From Fidelibacterota bacterium (GTDB taxonomy: Bacteria > Fidelibacterota > Fidelibacteria > Fidelibacterales > Fidelibacteraceae), in assembly GCA_030620575.1 (NCBI GenBank), contig JAUXEL010000034.1:1-13901 (forward strand): a stretch of 13,901 bases of DNA. The letters run 5' to 3'. A program made the translations under genes and the position numbers. Under the pieces are notes generated by a model. That model saw nothing but the letters and a program-made list of their open reading frames with translations, was not told where the DNA came from and ran no database searches. Shown here in pieces: positions 1-7,328 of this stretch (its first letter is position 1; each line of letters begins with the position of its first letter).

Positions 1-94
1 ACCCTTCAACTTTTCAACTCTTCGACTTTTCGACTCTTATTTCTCTTCCACTCATAACTCATAACTTATATCTTATCACTATCTTCTATCTTCT
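1..94. repeat. Degenerate 7-8 bp tandem repeat block downstream of guaB
   Basis: Positions 3-34 are four octads on a common pattern (CCTTCAAC, TTTTCAAC, TCTTCGAC, TTTTCGAC). After a short break, 50-77 holds heptads (ACTCATA, ACTCATA, ACTTATA, TCTTATC). Positions 81-94 hold ATCTTCT twice, running into the guaB stop codon at 93-95. Read on the minus strand the units contain a recurring (G)AGT core, as do the GAGTGAC heptads at 7105-7143. No gene and no convincing terminator hairpin is visible here. The array may continue to the left of the window. Confidence 0.7.
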
Positions 95-1571
95 ACTTTT
101 CTTCCACCCAATAATTCGGGGCTTCTTTGGTTATGATGACATCATGTACATGGCTTTCACGCAGGCCGGCGTTGGTAATCTGAACGAATTTAACTTTTTC
201 ATCCATTTCTTTGATGGTTTGGCAACCGGCATACCCCATGCCGCTCTGGAGTCCGCCAACCAGCTGAAAAATGACATCCGCCAGTTCTCCTTTATAATGT
301 ACACGGCCTTCAATGCCTTCGGGGACAAATTTACCGCTACCGGTTTTTTCATCCTGAAAATAGCGGTCAGAGCTGCCATCTTTCATAGCGGCAAGGGAGC
401 CCATACCGCGATAAACCTTAAAACGGCGACCCTGATACAGTTCCACCTCACCGGGTGATTCCTTGGTACCGCCAAACAATGAGCCGATCATGACCGCCGA
501 TGCACCGGCGGCTAACGCTTTTACTGCATCTCCTGAATATTTAATGCCGCCGTCCGCAATAATATGAATTCCGGCTTCCCGGGCAGCGCGCGCGCATTCT
601 ATTATAGCCGTTAACTGAGGTATACCCACACCCGCTACGACGCGCGTAGTACAGATGGAACCCGGTCCGATACCCACTTTCACACAGTCCACACCGATAG
701 CGGCAAGATCACGTGTTGCCTCGTATGTTGCAACATTTCCGACCATAAGGGGTAAATCCGGATATGCCGTTTTGATAGATTTAACCGCGTTAAATACCTT
801 TTCGCTATGTCCGTGTGCAGTATCGACGGTGATAATATCCACATTGCTTTCAACTAACGCGGCAACCCTTTTCATAAAATCACCTGAAACTCCTACCGCC
901 GCACCAACGCGCAAACGACCGACTTCATCCTTGACTGCCTTGGGATATTTCATTTTTTTGCGAATATCCTTGATAGTGATCAAACCTTTTAAATAGCCCT
1001 TTTCATCCACGACAGGCAGTTTTTCAATACGGTGTTTCTGTAGAGGTTTAATGGCTTCTTCGAGTGTGGTTCCCATAGGCGCGGTTATCAAATTTTTGGA
1101 TGTCATGTATTCGGAGACTTTTGCACCATAATCATCCCGTGTAATGAAGCGTAAATCCCTGTTGGTGACAATACCGACTAATTTTCCATCCCGGACAACG
1201 GGGACACCGGAAATGGAATAATGCGACATCATAGCGAGAGCTTCGTGGATCGGTTTGTTCGGATCAATGGTAATGGGGTCAATGATCATACCGCTCTCTG
1301 AACGTTTAACAGTATCTACTTCATCAGCTTGCCGTTTAATACTCATATTTTTATGAATAAACCCCAAACCGCCTTCCTGAGCAATTGCAATTGCCAATTG
1401 TGCCTCTGTTACCGTATCCATGGCCGCTGATACAAAAGGGATATTCAGTTTAATATTATTTGTGATATGCGTCTCAGTCGATACTTTACTCGGTAACACC
1501 TTGCTACGTGCCGGAATTATCAGCACATCATCAAAGGTCAGGGCTTTCATCGTTATTTTTTCATTGTTCAT
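93..1571 (-). CDS. guaB: IMP dehydrogenase
   Basis: A 492-residue protein of the usual length for bacterial IMP dehydrogenase, which oxidises IMP to XMP with NAD+ in the cytoplasm, the committed step to GMP. The N-terminal part of the TIM barrel carries LTFDDVLIIPA (11-21). Two CBS domains occupy about 95-205, with the typical SGVPVV and EKLPVVDEKG strands. The catalytic loop GPGSICTTR (303-311) contains the nucleophile Cys307. ADGGI (339-343) binds the IMP phosphate side, and the mobile flap EGRVHYKG (421-428) keeps the catalytic Arg423 with His where Pro or Ala is more common. AAGGAG (complement of 1581-1586) precedes the ATG at 1571; a second in-frame ATG at 1550 has no better signal. It is the last gene of the purine cluster, 39 bp after purF, and stops with TAG. 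Confidence 0.97.
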   Translation of the reverse strand: MNNEKITMKALTFDDVLIIPARSKVLPSKVSTETHITNNIKLNIPFVSAAMDTVTEAQLAIAIAQEGGLGFIHKNMSIKRQADEVDTVKRSESGMIIDPITIDPNKPIHEALAMMSHYSISGVPVVRDGKLVGIVTNRDLRFITRDDYGAKVSEYMTSKNLITAPMGTTLEEAIKPLQKHRIEKLPVVDEKGYLKGLITIKDIRKKMKYPKAVKDEVGRLRVGAAVGVSGDFMKRVAALVESNVDIITVDTAHGHSEKVFNAVKSIKTAYPDLPLMVGNVATYEATRDLAAIGVDCVKVGIGPGSICTTRVVAGVGIPQLTAIIECARAAREAGIHIIADGGIKYSGDAVKALAAGASAVMIGSLFGGTKESPGEVELYQGRRFKVYRGMGSLAAMKDGSSDRYFQDEKTGSGKFVPEGIEGRVHYKGELADVIFQLVGGLQSGMGYAGCQTIKEMDEKVKFVQITNAGLRESHVHDVIITKEAPNYWVEEK

Positions 1572-1610
1572 ATATTTTCTCTCCTTGCGAGTGGGTTATC
1601 AAGACAAAAT

Positions 1611-3047
1611 CTATACTCTGTTGGATTTTAATTTTTCATTTTCAATTTCATCCAATATTTCCCTGGTGATCCCGGTGGGATATTCTCCGGAAAAGCAGGC
1701 ATCACAAATAGGCAGATCATGATATAATTCCCGTAATCTTTCAACGCTTTGGTAGATAACCTTTTCACAGTTCAGTTTTTCTGCAACTTCCTCTGCAGAG
1801 CTGTTTGCGGCTATTAATTCTTTCTTCACTGACATATCAATTCCATAAATACAGGGATACTTAACAGGCGGAGATGCGGATATGAAATACACCTCTTTTG
1901 CGCCATATTCCTTTAATAAATTTACGATATGGCGGGATGTGGTACCGCGTACGATCGAATCGTCCATTACAGCAATTTTTTTGTCTTTTATGATATCGCG
2001 GATCGGATTTAATTTTTGGCGTACAACGCGTTTACGCAATTCTTCACTCGGAGTAATAAAACTGCGGCCGATAAAACGATTCTTAGCCAATCCGCGCCGG
2101 TAGGGCACATTTATCACTTCCGCAAGTCCGGATGCAAAAAAGTAAGCTGAATTCGGTACATCGATAATAATATCCGGCTTAACACCGGTTTCTTCAAGCG
2201 GCTCTTTCATGGCTTTGCCCATCCGCACCCTTTCACTCGCTACGAGACGGTTACGAAAAACAGAGTCTTCTCGTGCGAAGTAGATATATTCAAAGACACA
2301 AAACGACGGTTTTTTACGTGTTAAGATGCGGGAATGCACCTGATTTTCCATATCAATAAATACCGCTTCTCCGGCTTCCAGGTCACGTACATATTCATAG
2401 CCAAGATAATCAAAAACTGCTGTTTCGGATGCAAAAATATATTTTGTGCCTTTTTCAGTTTCTTTTTTTCCCATGATAAGCGGTCGGATACCGTAGGGAT
2501 CAGTAAAAGCTAAAAAACCTTGTCCTTTAATATATGTAATACAGGAATATGCTCCCTGAACATGTTCCTGAACAAATTCAACGGTCTCGTACAGGTCATC
2601 TACGGTAATATGTTCCAAATTCTTTTCCTGCAAGTAAGTTGCAAAGGTATATAATAATAATTCAACATCATTGGATGTCTCTACCATACGATGATAAACA
2701 TCATTCAAGGTTTTTCGCAACTTCACAAAATTGATAACATTCCCGTTATGAACCATGGCAATGCCAAAGGGATAATTGACCGCAAAAGGCTGCGCATCTA
2801 TTGCTTCCGTGGAACCTATGGTTGCATAGCGCACATGGGCCAATCCTATATTACCGGTAAGCTTTGACATGTCCATTTTTCTAAAAACCTGAGATACATG
2901 TCCGCTTCCTTTATGTATATGAAACCGGCCATCGCTATATGTTAATACACCTGCTGAGTCCTGACCCCGGTGCTGAATGGAGATCATGCCATTTACCAGC
3001 TCGTTGGACACATCCTCAAATCCGCAAATTCCCAAAATTCCACACAT
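1611..3047 (-). CDS. purF: Amidophosphoribosyltransferase (glutamine PRPP amidotransferase)
   Basis: PurF makes 5-phosphoribosylamine from PRPP and glutamine, the first committed step of purine synthesis. I place the start at the ATG at 3047, giving 478 residues beginning MCGILGI, because the glutaminase nucleophile Cys2 must become N-terminal. A TTG six bases upstream (3053) would add two residues. AGGAGA (complement of 3057-3062) lies upstream of both. The N-terminal Ntn-hydrolase domain has QHRGQDSAG; the phosphoribosyltransferase domain has the PRPP loop VMDDSIVRGTTS (about 360-371). Cys250, Cys399, Cys448 and Cys451 sit in CVFEY, YPCIYGID and CDACFSG contexts, matching the four 4Fe-4S ligands of the Bacillus-type enzyme. 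Unlike B. subtilis PurF there is no roughly 11-residue propeptide. It lies 74 bp after purN and 39 bp before guaB and ends with TAG. Confidence 0.96.
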   Translation of the reverse strand: MCGILGICGFEDVSNELVNGMISIQHRGQDSAGVLTYSDGRFHIHKGSGHVSQVFRKMDMSKLTGNIGLAHVRYATIGSTEAIDAQPFAVNYPFGIAMVHNGNVINFVKLRKTLNDVYHRMVETSNDVELLLYTFATYLQEKNLEHITVDDLYETVEFVQEHVQGAYSCITYIKGQGFLAFTDPYGIRPLIMGKKETEKGTKYIFASETAVFDYLGYEYVRDLEAGEAVFIDMENQVHSRILTRKKPSFCVFEYIYFAREDSVFRNRLVASERVRMGKAMKEPLEETGVKPDIIIDVPNSAYFFASGLAEVINVPYRRGLAKNRFIGRSFITPSEELRKRVVRQKLNPIRDIIKDKKIAVMDDSIVRGTTSRHIVNLLKEYGAKEVYFISASPPVKYPCIYGIDMSVKKELIAANSSAEEVAEKLNCEKVIYQSVERLRELYHDLPICDACFSGEYPTGITREILDEIENEKLKSNRV

Positions 3048-3121
3048 TGACAATTATCTCCTTTTTTTATGCTTTCTGCAGACAGTTTTTATAGGCAATT
3101 TATGTTATGTAAGTACCTGTT

Positions 3122-3700
3122 TTATTTTTTATTTTCAAACACTTTTTTCAAAACTTCACTATACATTTTATGTTCCAGTGTAAGTCCTTGTTTCTCGATT
3201 TCTTTCAATGTTGTTAGACCCCGCAAATTCAATTCACGTTGCTCAATAATATCACCGGTATCTATCCCTTCATCAACATAATGTACAGTAATATATGTTT
3301 TTTTTAATTTCTGCTCAAATGCCCAGGTATAGCCTCCGACGCCCTGAAAAACACGTGTATCCGCGGGATGAATATTAATAATACGCTGAGGGTAAGCCCG
3401 AATAAATACCGGGCTCATAAGCCGCATATATCCCGCAAGCACAAGGTAGTCGGCGTGATAAGGTGCCAAAAAATCCAACACTTCCCGGTCAAATACTTCA
3501 CGTTTATTCCCTTTGGAAACAATGCAGGCGGTTTCTATCCCGTAGCTTTGTGCAACAACCAGCCCTTTTGCATCCGGGCGGTTTGAAAAAACCAGCACAA
3601 TGTTACAGACATCGCGTAAAATCCCGTTCCGCGTCTGCCGGAGTATAGCTTCCATATTGCTTCCGCGGCCTGAGATAATTAGTACAACTCGTTTTTTCAT
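3122..3700 (-). CDS. purN: Phosphoribosylglycinamide formyltransferase
   Basis: A 192-residue PurN-type GAR transformylase, which transfers a formyl group from 10-formyl-tetrahydrofolate to GAR in the cytoplasm. The Rossmann-like start has ISGRGSN (9-15), the phosphate-binding loop. The catalytic triad is present as Asn109 and His111 in NIHP and Asp147 in EGIDTGDII. Between them the usual SLLPKYPGLH-like stretch is replaced by ADTRVFQGVGGYTWAF (113-128), a clear variant of the substrate loop. Its ATG lies 8 bp after the lipoprotein gene stop. No good SD is visible there, so translation may depend on coupling. Length is slightly below the E. coli enzyme (212). PurN is the best call; the ATP/formate-dependent PurT is unrelated and excluded. 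Confidence 0.93.
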   Translation of the reverse strand: MKKRVVLIISGRGSNMEAILRQTRNGILRDVCNIVLVFSNRPDAKGLVVAQSYGIETACIVSKGNKREVFDREVLDFLAPYHADYLVLAGYMRLMSPVFIRAYPQRIINIHPADTRVFQGVGGYTWAFEQKLKKTYITVHYVDEGIDTGDIIEQRELNLRGLTTLKEIEKQGLTLEHKMYSEVLKKVFENKK

Positions 3701-3708
3701 TTTTGTGC

Positions 3709-4362
3709 TTATCGTTTAAATAGGTTTTTTAGATAGCCCTTTAGTCCCTTGCGGTACCTGTAACGGCTTGTCATTACTTTTTGATCGTTGATCAGGGATG
3801 CCAGATTGTATTCCCAGATAGCGGTATTGGTCAGAGTATCCATACGCATCAAGGGGGCATTTGACTCATAGAGCTTATCAGGGAAATGAATGGTGTAAAT
3901 CCAGGAATACTGCCCAAATACGGCATATTTTAATATCTGCCCGAATTTATTATCGTTTACGCTGATTGTATCACTCATTGTAATAAAGCGTCTGTAGATT
4001 TGATCGCCATTTTCATCGATATCCAAATAAATATGACCAAACCACTCGTTGGAAATATTGTTTAATAGTAAAATATTATCAAACTCGGCATGAATTTGGA
4101 TCCAAGTGATCTCATCAGCCATGTAGGTAGTGCTGGCGGTAACAGTTACCCCTTCTATCGAATCACAAAGTGATACAATACTTAATTCGGAAATTTCTTC
4201 ATCATCAATACTGGTATGCGAAGGCAGACTGATCTCGAACATCATTGTGCCGGAATAATCGTTTTCCAACCAAATTTCTTCACGGTATTCGATACAACCC
4301 AGCAGACCGATCAATACGATCCCCAGTATTATAAATGAAAATATTTTTTTCATATTAAACAT
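3709..4362 (-). CDS. Unrecognised lipoprotein embedded in the purine operon
   Basis: A 217-residue protein I cannot assign to a function. It begins with a lipoprotein signal peptide: basic KK at 5-6, a hydrophobic core to about 21, then the lipobox LLGC with the acylated Cys at 23. The mature part (24-217) is soluble-looking, rich in Asp/Glu and aromatic residues and predicted mostly beta from its alternating pattern, and ends in a strongly basic tail (about 200-217). The start ENDYSGTMMFEI and the Trp near 183 loosely recall LppM/DUF3153-type lipoproteins, but this is only a resemblance. Two ATGs are possible, 4362 and 4353 (MKKIF...); neither has a strong SD. It starts 3 bp after the purD stop and ends 8 bp before purN, so it must be co-transcribed with purine genes. 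No purine-related motif is seen. Confidence 0.85.
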   Translation of the reverse strand: MFNMKKIFSFIILGIVLIGLLGCIEYREEIWLENDYSGTMMFEISLPSHTSIDDEEISELSIVSLCDSIEGVTVTASTTYMADEITWIQIHAEFDNILLLNNISNEWFGHIYLDIDENGDQIYRRFITMSDTISVNDNKFGQILKYAVFGQYSWIYTIHFPDKLYESNAPLMRMDTLTNTAIWEYNLASLINDQKVMTSRYRYRKGLKGYLKNLFKR

Positions 4363-4365
4363 CTT

Positions 4366-5613
4366 TTAAGTGTTCAACCCCTTATGTGCAATATCTGTTC
4401 TAAATGCCATTTTGTCAAATGAAATTTTCTCAATTTCACGGTAACATGCATGAACAGCCTCTTTTAGTTCTCTGTTATGACATACAATATTTAATACCCG
4501 GCCGCCGGAGGTTAAAATATTATCCCCTTTTCGGTGGGTACCGGCATGAAAGCACAAAGTGTTTTTTGACAGATTTTCCAAGCCGCTTATTTCTTTATTT
4601 TTTTCATACGCTCCCGGATAACCGCCGGAGGTCAAAACAACATCAACATAATACCCGTTATAAAATTCCAATTCCGTTTCCCCGAGCCTGCCGTTGAAAC
4701 ATGTCAATATTAATTCAAGCAAATCGCTTTTTAAGGCCGGCAATATTACTTCGGTTTCCGGGTCCCCGAAACGCACATTGTATTCTAAAAGCATAGGACC
4801 GTCCTTTGTCAGCATGATCCCAAAATAGATAACGCCTTTATAATTAAATCCTTCCGCTTCAATGCCGTTTAAGGTCGGGAAAATAATCGTTTCATCAATA
4901 GCATTCAATATGGCCTCAGTCGCGACAGGAACGGGACAATATGCTCCCATTCCGCCGGTATTCGGACCTTTGTCGCCATCGCAGGCAGCTTTATGATCCT
5001 GGGAGGGAAGCAGGCAGTTTATTGATCTCCCGTCTGTCACACCGATAATAGATACTTCCTGACCATGTAATTTTGCTTCTATCAAATATTCAGCCTCGCT
5101 GCCGTATTTGGATTGGATATCCCGGATAGCCGCATGAGCTTCATCTTCGGAGTGGCAGACATATACCCCTTTCCCGGCTGCGAGACCATCAAATTTTACC
5201 ACTACATTGCCTTGATACTCAGAAATGAGTTTTCCCGGATCATCCCCGCCGGAAAAAGTATGAAAATCCGCTGTGGCAACCCCGTATTTTTTCATGAATT
5301 TTTTGGACCGGATCTTTGAACCTTCCAACACTGCGGCGCGCTGATCGGGTCCAAACACCATAATACCGGTATCGGCAAAAGCATCAACTATTCCCTCTGC
5401 AAGCGGCACCTCGGGTCCGACAATTACCAGAGACACTGACATATCTTTACAAAATGCCTTAACGGCATCAAAATCGGAGATATCAATGGCAACATTATTG
5501 GCTGTACCGCCGTTCCCGGACAGAACATACACCGTATCAGCTTTCGCGGATTGTTGTAATTTCCAGACTAAGGCATGTTCACGACCGCCGGATCCCAGTA
5601 CGGCAATATTCAT
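4366..5613 (-). CDS. purD: Phosphoribosylamine--glycine ligase (GAR synthetase)
   Basis: PurD joins phosphoribosylamine and glycine with ATP to form GAR, the step after PurF. I use the ATG at 5613, giving 415 residues starting MNIAVLGSGGREHAL. A longer in-frame reading to 5727 would add 38 non-homologous residues that overlap purB, while GGAG (complement of 5619-5622) sits correctly before 5613. The N domain holds GSGGREHA (7-14), followed by the ATP-grasp domain with VKFDGLAAGKGV (139-150), QDHKAACDGDKGPNTGGMGAY at 205-225 and the family signature RFGDPETEV (281-289), then the C-terminal domain. The usual HKR of the glycine/ATP loop reads HKA here (Ala209). The gap to purB is 10 bp, and 3 bp separate it from the downstream lipoprotein gene. 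Confidence 0.96.
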   Translation of the reverse strand: MNIAVLGSGGREHALVWKLQQSAKADTVYVLSGNGGTANNVAIDISDFDAVKAFCKDMSVSLVIVGPEVPLAEGIVDAFADTGIMVFGPDQRAAVLEGSKIRSKKFMKKYGVATADFHTFSGGDDPGKLISEYQGNVVVKFDGLAAGKGVYVCHSEDEAHAAIRDIQSKYGSEAEYLIEAKLHGQEVSIIGVTDGRSINCLLPSQDHKAACDGDKGPNTGGMGAYCPVPVATEAILNAIDETIIFPTLNGIEAEGFNYKGVIYFGIMLTKDGPMLLEYNVRFGDPETEVILPALKSDLLELILTCFNGRLGETELEFYNGYYVDVVLTSGGYPGAYEKNKEISGLENLSKNTLCFHAGTHRKGDNILTSGGRVLNIVCHNRELKEAVHACYREIEKISFDKMAFRTDIAHKGLNT

Positions 5614-5623
5614 TTCTACTCCA

Positions 5624-6979
5624 TTAAAATGCTTTATTGATCTCACGAACGACATCATTACAAATTTTATCAGCAATTCCGGTATAATTGACTGCCCGCA
5701 GATCCGACAGTTCCTTCCTGACTTCATCGGAAACTTTCAGTGAGCTAATAAATTTGTTCAAATCCGCAACAGTTAATGTATGTCCACGGGTTATATTCTT
5801 CATGATATTATAGGGATTTTCAAATCCTTCCCTGCGCAGGATCGTTTGAATAGGTTCTGCCAATAATTCCGGGTAATTATTTAATTCATTCTCGCAGAAT
5901 TCAGCATTTACCCTGAGCTTTTTCAACCCCCGCAATGTCTCATCCAGTCCCAGATACGCATGACCCAATGCTACGCCAATATTGCGTTCCACTGTGCTGT
6001 CTGACAAATCCCGCTGTAAACGCGAGCGTGTCAATTTTGTAGTAAAATGATCCAGTAAAGCATTGGAAATACCTAAATTCCCTTCACTGTTCTCAAAATT
6101 GATGGGGTTTACCTTGTGCGGCATAGTGGAGGATCCTACCTCGCTATTCTTTGTTTTTTGTTTCATATATCCAAGCATAAGATAGGTCCAGACATCCTCA
6201 TTCATATCAAGCAAAATATTATTGATCATTTTCGAGATGAAAAAATATTCCGCCCAAGTATCATGATCTTCAATCTGTGTGGTTACCGGATTCATGTCCA
6301 GATCTAAACTATAGAGGAATTTCCTGGAAAATTCTACCCATTTAATATTAGATGACGCAGAAACAAAAGCAGAATAATTGCCTGTGGCTCCGTTGCATTT
6401 TGCGCGGAAACGCAGTTTTTTCAGTGCGCTATACTGATGCAGCAACCGGGATGCAAAGACGGCTAATTCTTTTCCTGCTGTTGTGGGTGATGCCATCTGT
6501 CCGTGTGTATGTGAGGGAAAAGAAACGGATCTCCATTCCGTAATTTTTTTAGCAAGAAAACGCAATAATGTTTGTAATTGCGGAAGTTGTTGTACATCGC
6601 AATATTTTTTTATTAATAAGCTGTATGCAATGTTATTAACATCCTCTGAGGTGAGACCAAAGTGTACCATGTTGGGATGCTTTAACTTTAATTCGTTAAA
6701 CAAATATACTTCACAGGCTTTAACATCATGATTCAGGGTCACTTCGATGTCTTTTATCTTTTCATAAGCTTCCTGTGTAAAAGATACCGACATCTGTTCG
6801 ATACGTTTAATTTCCCGTTTACCGAGCGCCGGGAATATTTTTGTTTTATCAAGTGCCAGAAGATACTGCAGCTCAATCCAAATCCGCGCACCCATTAATG
6901 CATATTCTGAAAAGTAATCGCCCAACATTTCGACTCGCTTATAATAGCGGTCATCGAGAGGTGAAATTGCCTTTAACAT
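5624..6979 (-). CDS. purB: Adenylosuccinate lyase
   Basis: A 451-residue lyase of the aspartase/fumarase superfamily. It acts twice in the pathway: it removes fumarate from SAICAR to give AICAR, and from adenylosuccinate to give AMP. The opening AISPLDDRY and the length match the E. coli-like PurB subgroup. SHTHGQMASPTT (156-167) carries the catalytic-acid His159, and the superfamily signature GSSTMPHKVNP (282-292) includes the base Ser283/284 on the flexible loop; LTSEDVNN (109-116) is also typical. The HGQxAxPTT segment has Met and Ser where Pro and Thr are common. AAGGA (complement of 6986-6990) lies 6 bases before the ATG. It is the promoter-proximal gene of the leftward purine operon, with purD 10 bp downstream. 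Confidence 0.97.
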   Translation of the reverse strand: MLKAISPLDDRYYKRVEMLGDYFSEYALMGARIWIELQYLLALDKTKIFPALGKREIKRIEQMSVSFTQEAYEKIKDIEVTLNHDVKACEVYLFNELKLKHPNMVHFGLTSEDVNNIAYSLLIKKYCDVQQLPQLQTLLRFLAKKITEWRSVSFPSHTHGQMASPTTAGKELAVFASRLLHQYSALKKLRFRAKCNGATGNYSAFVSASSNIKWVEFSRKFLYSLDLDMNPVTTQIEDHDTWAEYFFISKMINNILLDMNEDVWTYLMLGYMKQKTKNSEVGSSTMPHKVNPINFENSEGNLGISNALLDHFTTKLTRSRLQRDLSDSTVERNIGVALGHAYLGLDETLRGLKKLRVNAEFCENELNNYPELLAEPIQTILRREGFENPYNIMKNITRGHTLTVADLNKFISSLKVSDEVRKELSDLRAVNYTGIADKICNDVVREINKAF

Positions 6980-7044
6980 TTCTTTTCCTTCCGTTTAGTA
7001 ACCCTTTACCGCGATAGGCCGTGCGACCTATTTCTCCGCGCTAA

Positions 7045-7073
7045 AATATAATGCAAAGAGACAGGGATTGGAA
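7045..7073 (-). promoter_or_regulatory. Possible promoter of the purine operon
   Basis: On the minus strand a TATATT hexamer (complement of 7045-7050) is preceded, 17 bp upstream, by TTCCAA (complement of 7068-7073), a weak -35 match. The start of transcription would fall about 60 bases upstream of purB. The leader would contain a small ATAGG/CCTAT inverted repeat (7014-7031). I see no purine riboswitch or recognisable PurR box. On the plus strand the same bases read TATAAT (7047-7052), so direction is not settled. Confidence 0.25.
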
Positions 7074-7104
7074 TATATTTTTTGGAAAAAATCATACTCG
7101 CGAT

Positions 7105-7143
7105 GAGTGACGAGTGACAAGTGACGAGTGACGAGTGACGGGT
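7105..7143. repeat. GAGTGAC heptad array
   Basis: Five tandem heptads: GAGTGAC at 7105-7111 and 7112-7118, AAGTGAC at 7119-7125, and GAGTGAC at 7126-7132 and 7133-7139. A partial unit GGGT follows at 7140-7143. The bases just upstream (CTCGCGAT) look like a decayed unit. It lies between the purB upstream region and the first CTTG..CAAG palindrome. Confidence 0.85.
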
Positions 7144-7151
7144 AAAAAAAT

Positions 7152-7162
7152 CTTGAGTCAAG
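7152..7162. repeat. Short palindrome CTTG-AGT-CAAG, copy 1
   Basis: CTTG (7152-7155), a 3-base loop AGT, and CAAG (7159-7162). It is flanked by an A-run on the left, but the outer arms do not extend as in copies 2 and 3. First and most degenerate of three related palindromes. Confidence 0.55.
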
Positions 7163-7215
7163 TATAATAAACAATTTAAATCAATTTTATGTGAAAATGA
7201 TCGATATTATGTTCA

Positions 7216-7234
7216 AAAACTTGAGGCAAGTTTT
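7216..7234. repeat. Palindrome AAAACTTG-AGG-CAAGTTTT, copy 2
   Basis: Perfect 8-bp arms (7216-7223 and 7227-7234) around AGG. Its centre is 68 bp from copy 1 and 86 bp from copy 3. It shares ACTTGRGGCAAGT with copy 3. The stem is AT-rich and no long T-run follows, so it is more likely a dispersed repeat or protein-binding site than a terminator. Confidence 0.7.
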
Positions 7235-7300
7235 GTCCTTTTAGTGCGTTTTTAGCGTGTTTTTGGTGATATATGTGATCGAGAACACAATTTTGCATAT

Positions 7301-7324
7301 AAAAACTTGGGGCAAGTTTTTTTT
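7301..7324. repeat. Palindrome AAAAACTTG-GGG-CAAGTTTTT, copy 3
   Basis: Perfect 9-bp arms (7301-7309 and 7313-7321) around GGG, with T-run to 7324. It has the layout of an intrinsic terminator, an A-run before and a T-run after, but only two G-C pairs in the stem. No gene reads into it from either side at close range. It abuts the composite palindromic element starting at 7329. Confidence 0.7.
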
Positions 7325-7328
7325 ATTT

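Noticed and set aside
3048..3053. TTG start of purF two codons before the ATG
   Set aside because: The catalytic Cys must be N-terminal; ATG at 3047 gives Met-Cys directly.
5614..5727. Upstream extension of purD by 38 codons
   Set aside because: The extra residues do not look like PurD and overlap the purB 3' end; the ATG at 5613 has a well-placed GGAG and begins with the family's GSGGREHA region.
6980..7104. Purine riboswitch or PurR box ahead of purB
   Set aside because: No conserved purine aptamer core or CGAA-type PurR palindrome could be seen; only a small five-base-pair inverted repeat.
7105..7143. CRISPR array
   Set aside because: Units are 7 bp and contiguous, with no spacers and no cas genes in the window.
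7301..7324. Intrinsic terminator
   Set aside because: Shape fits, but the stem is almost all A-T and no gene ends nearby on either strand; it is one of three related palindromes.
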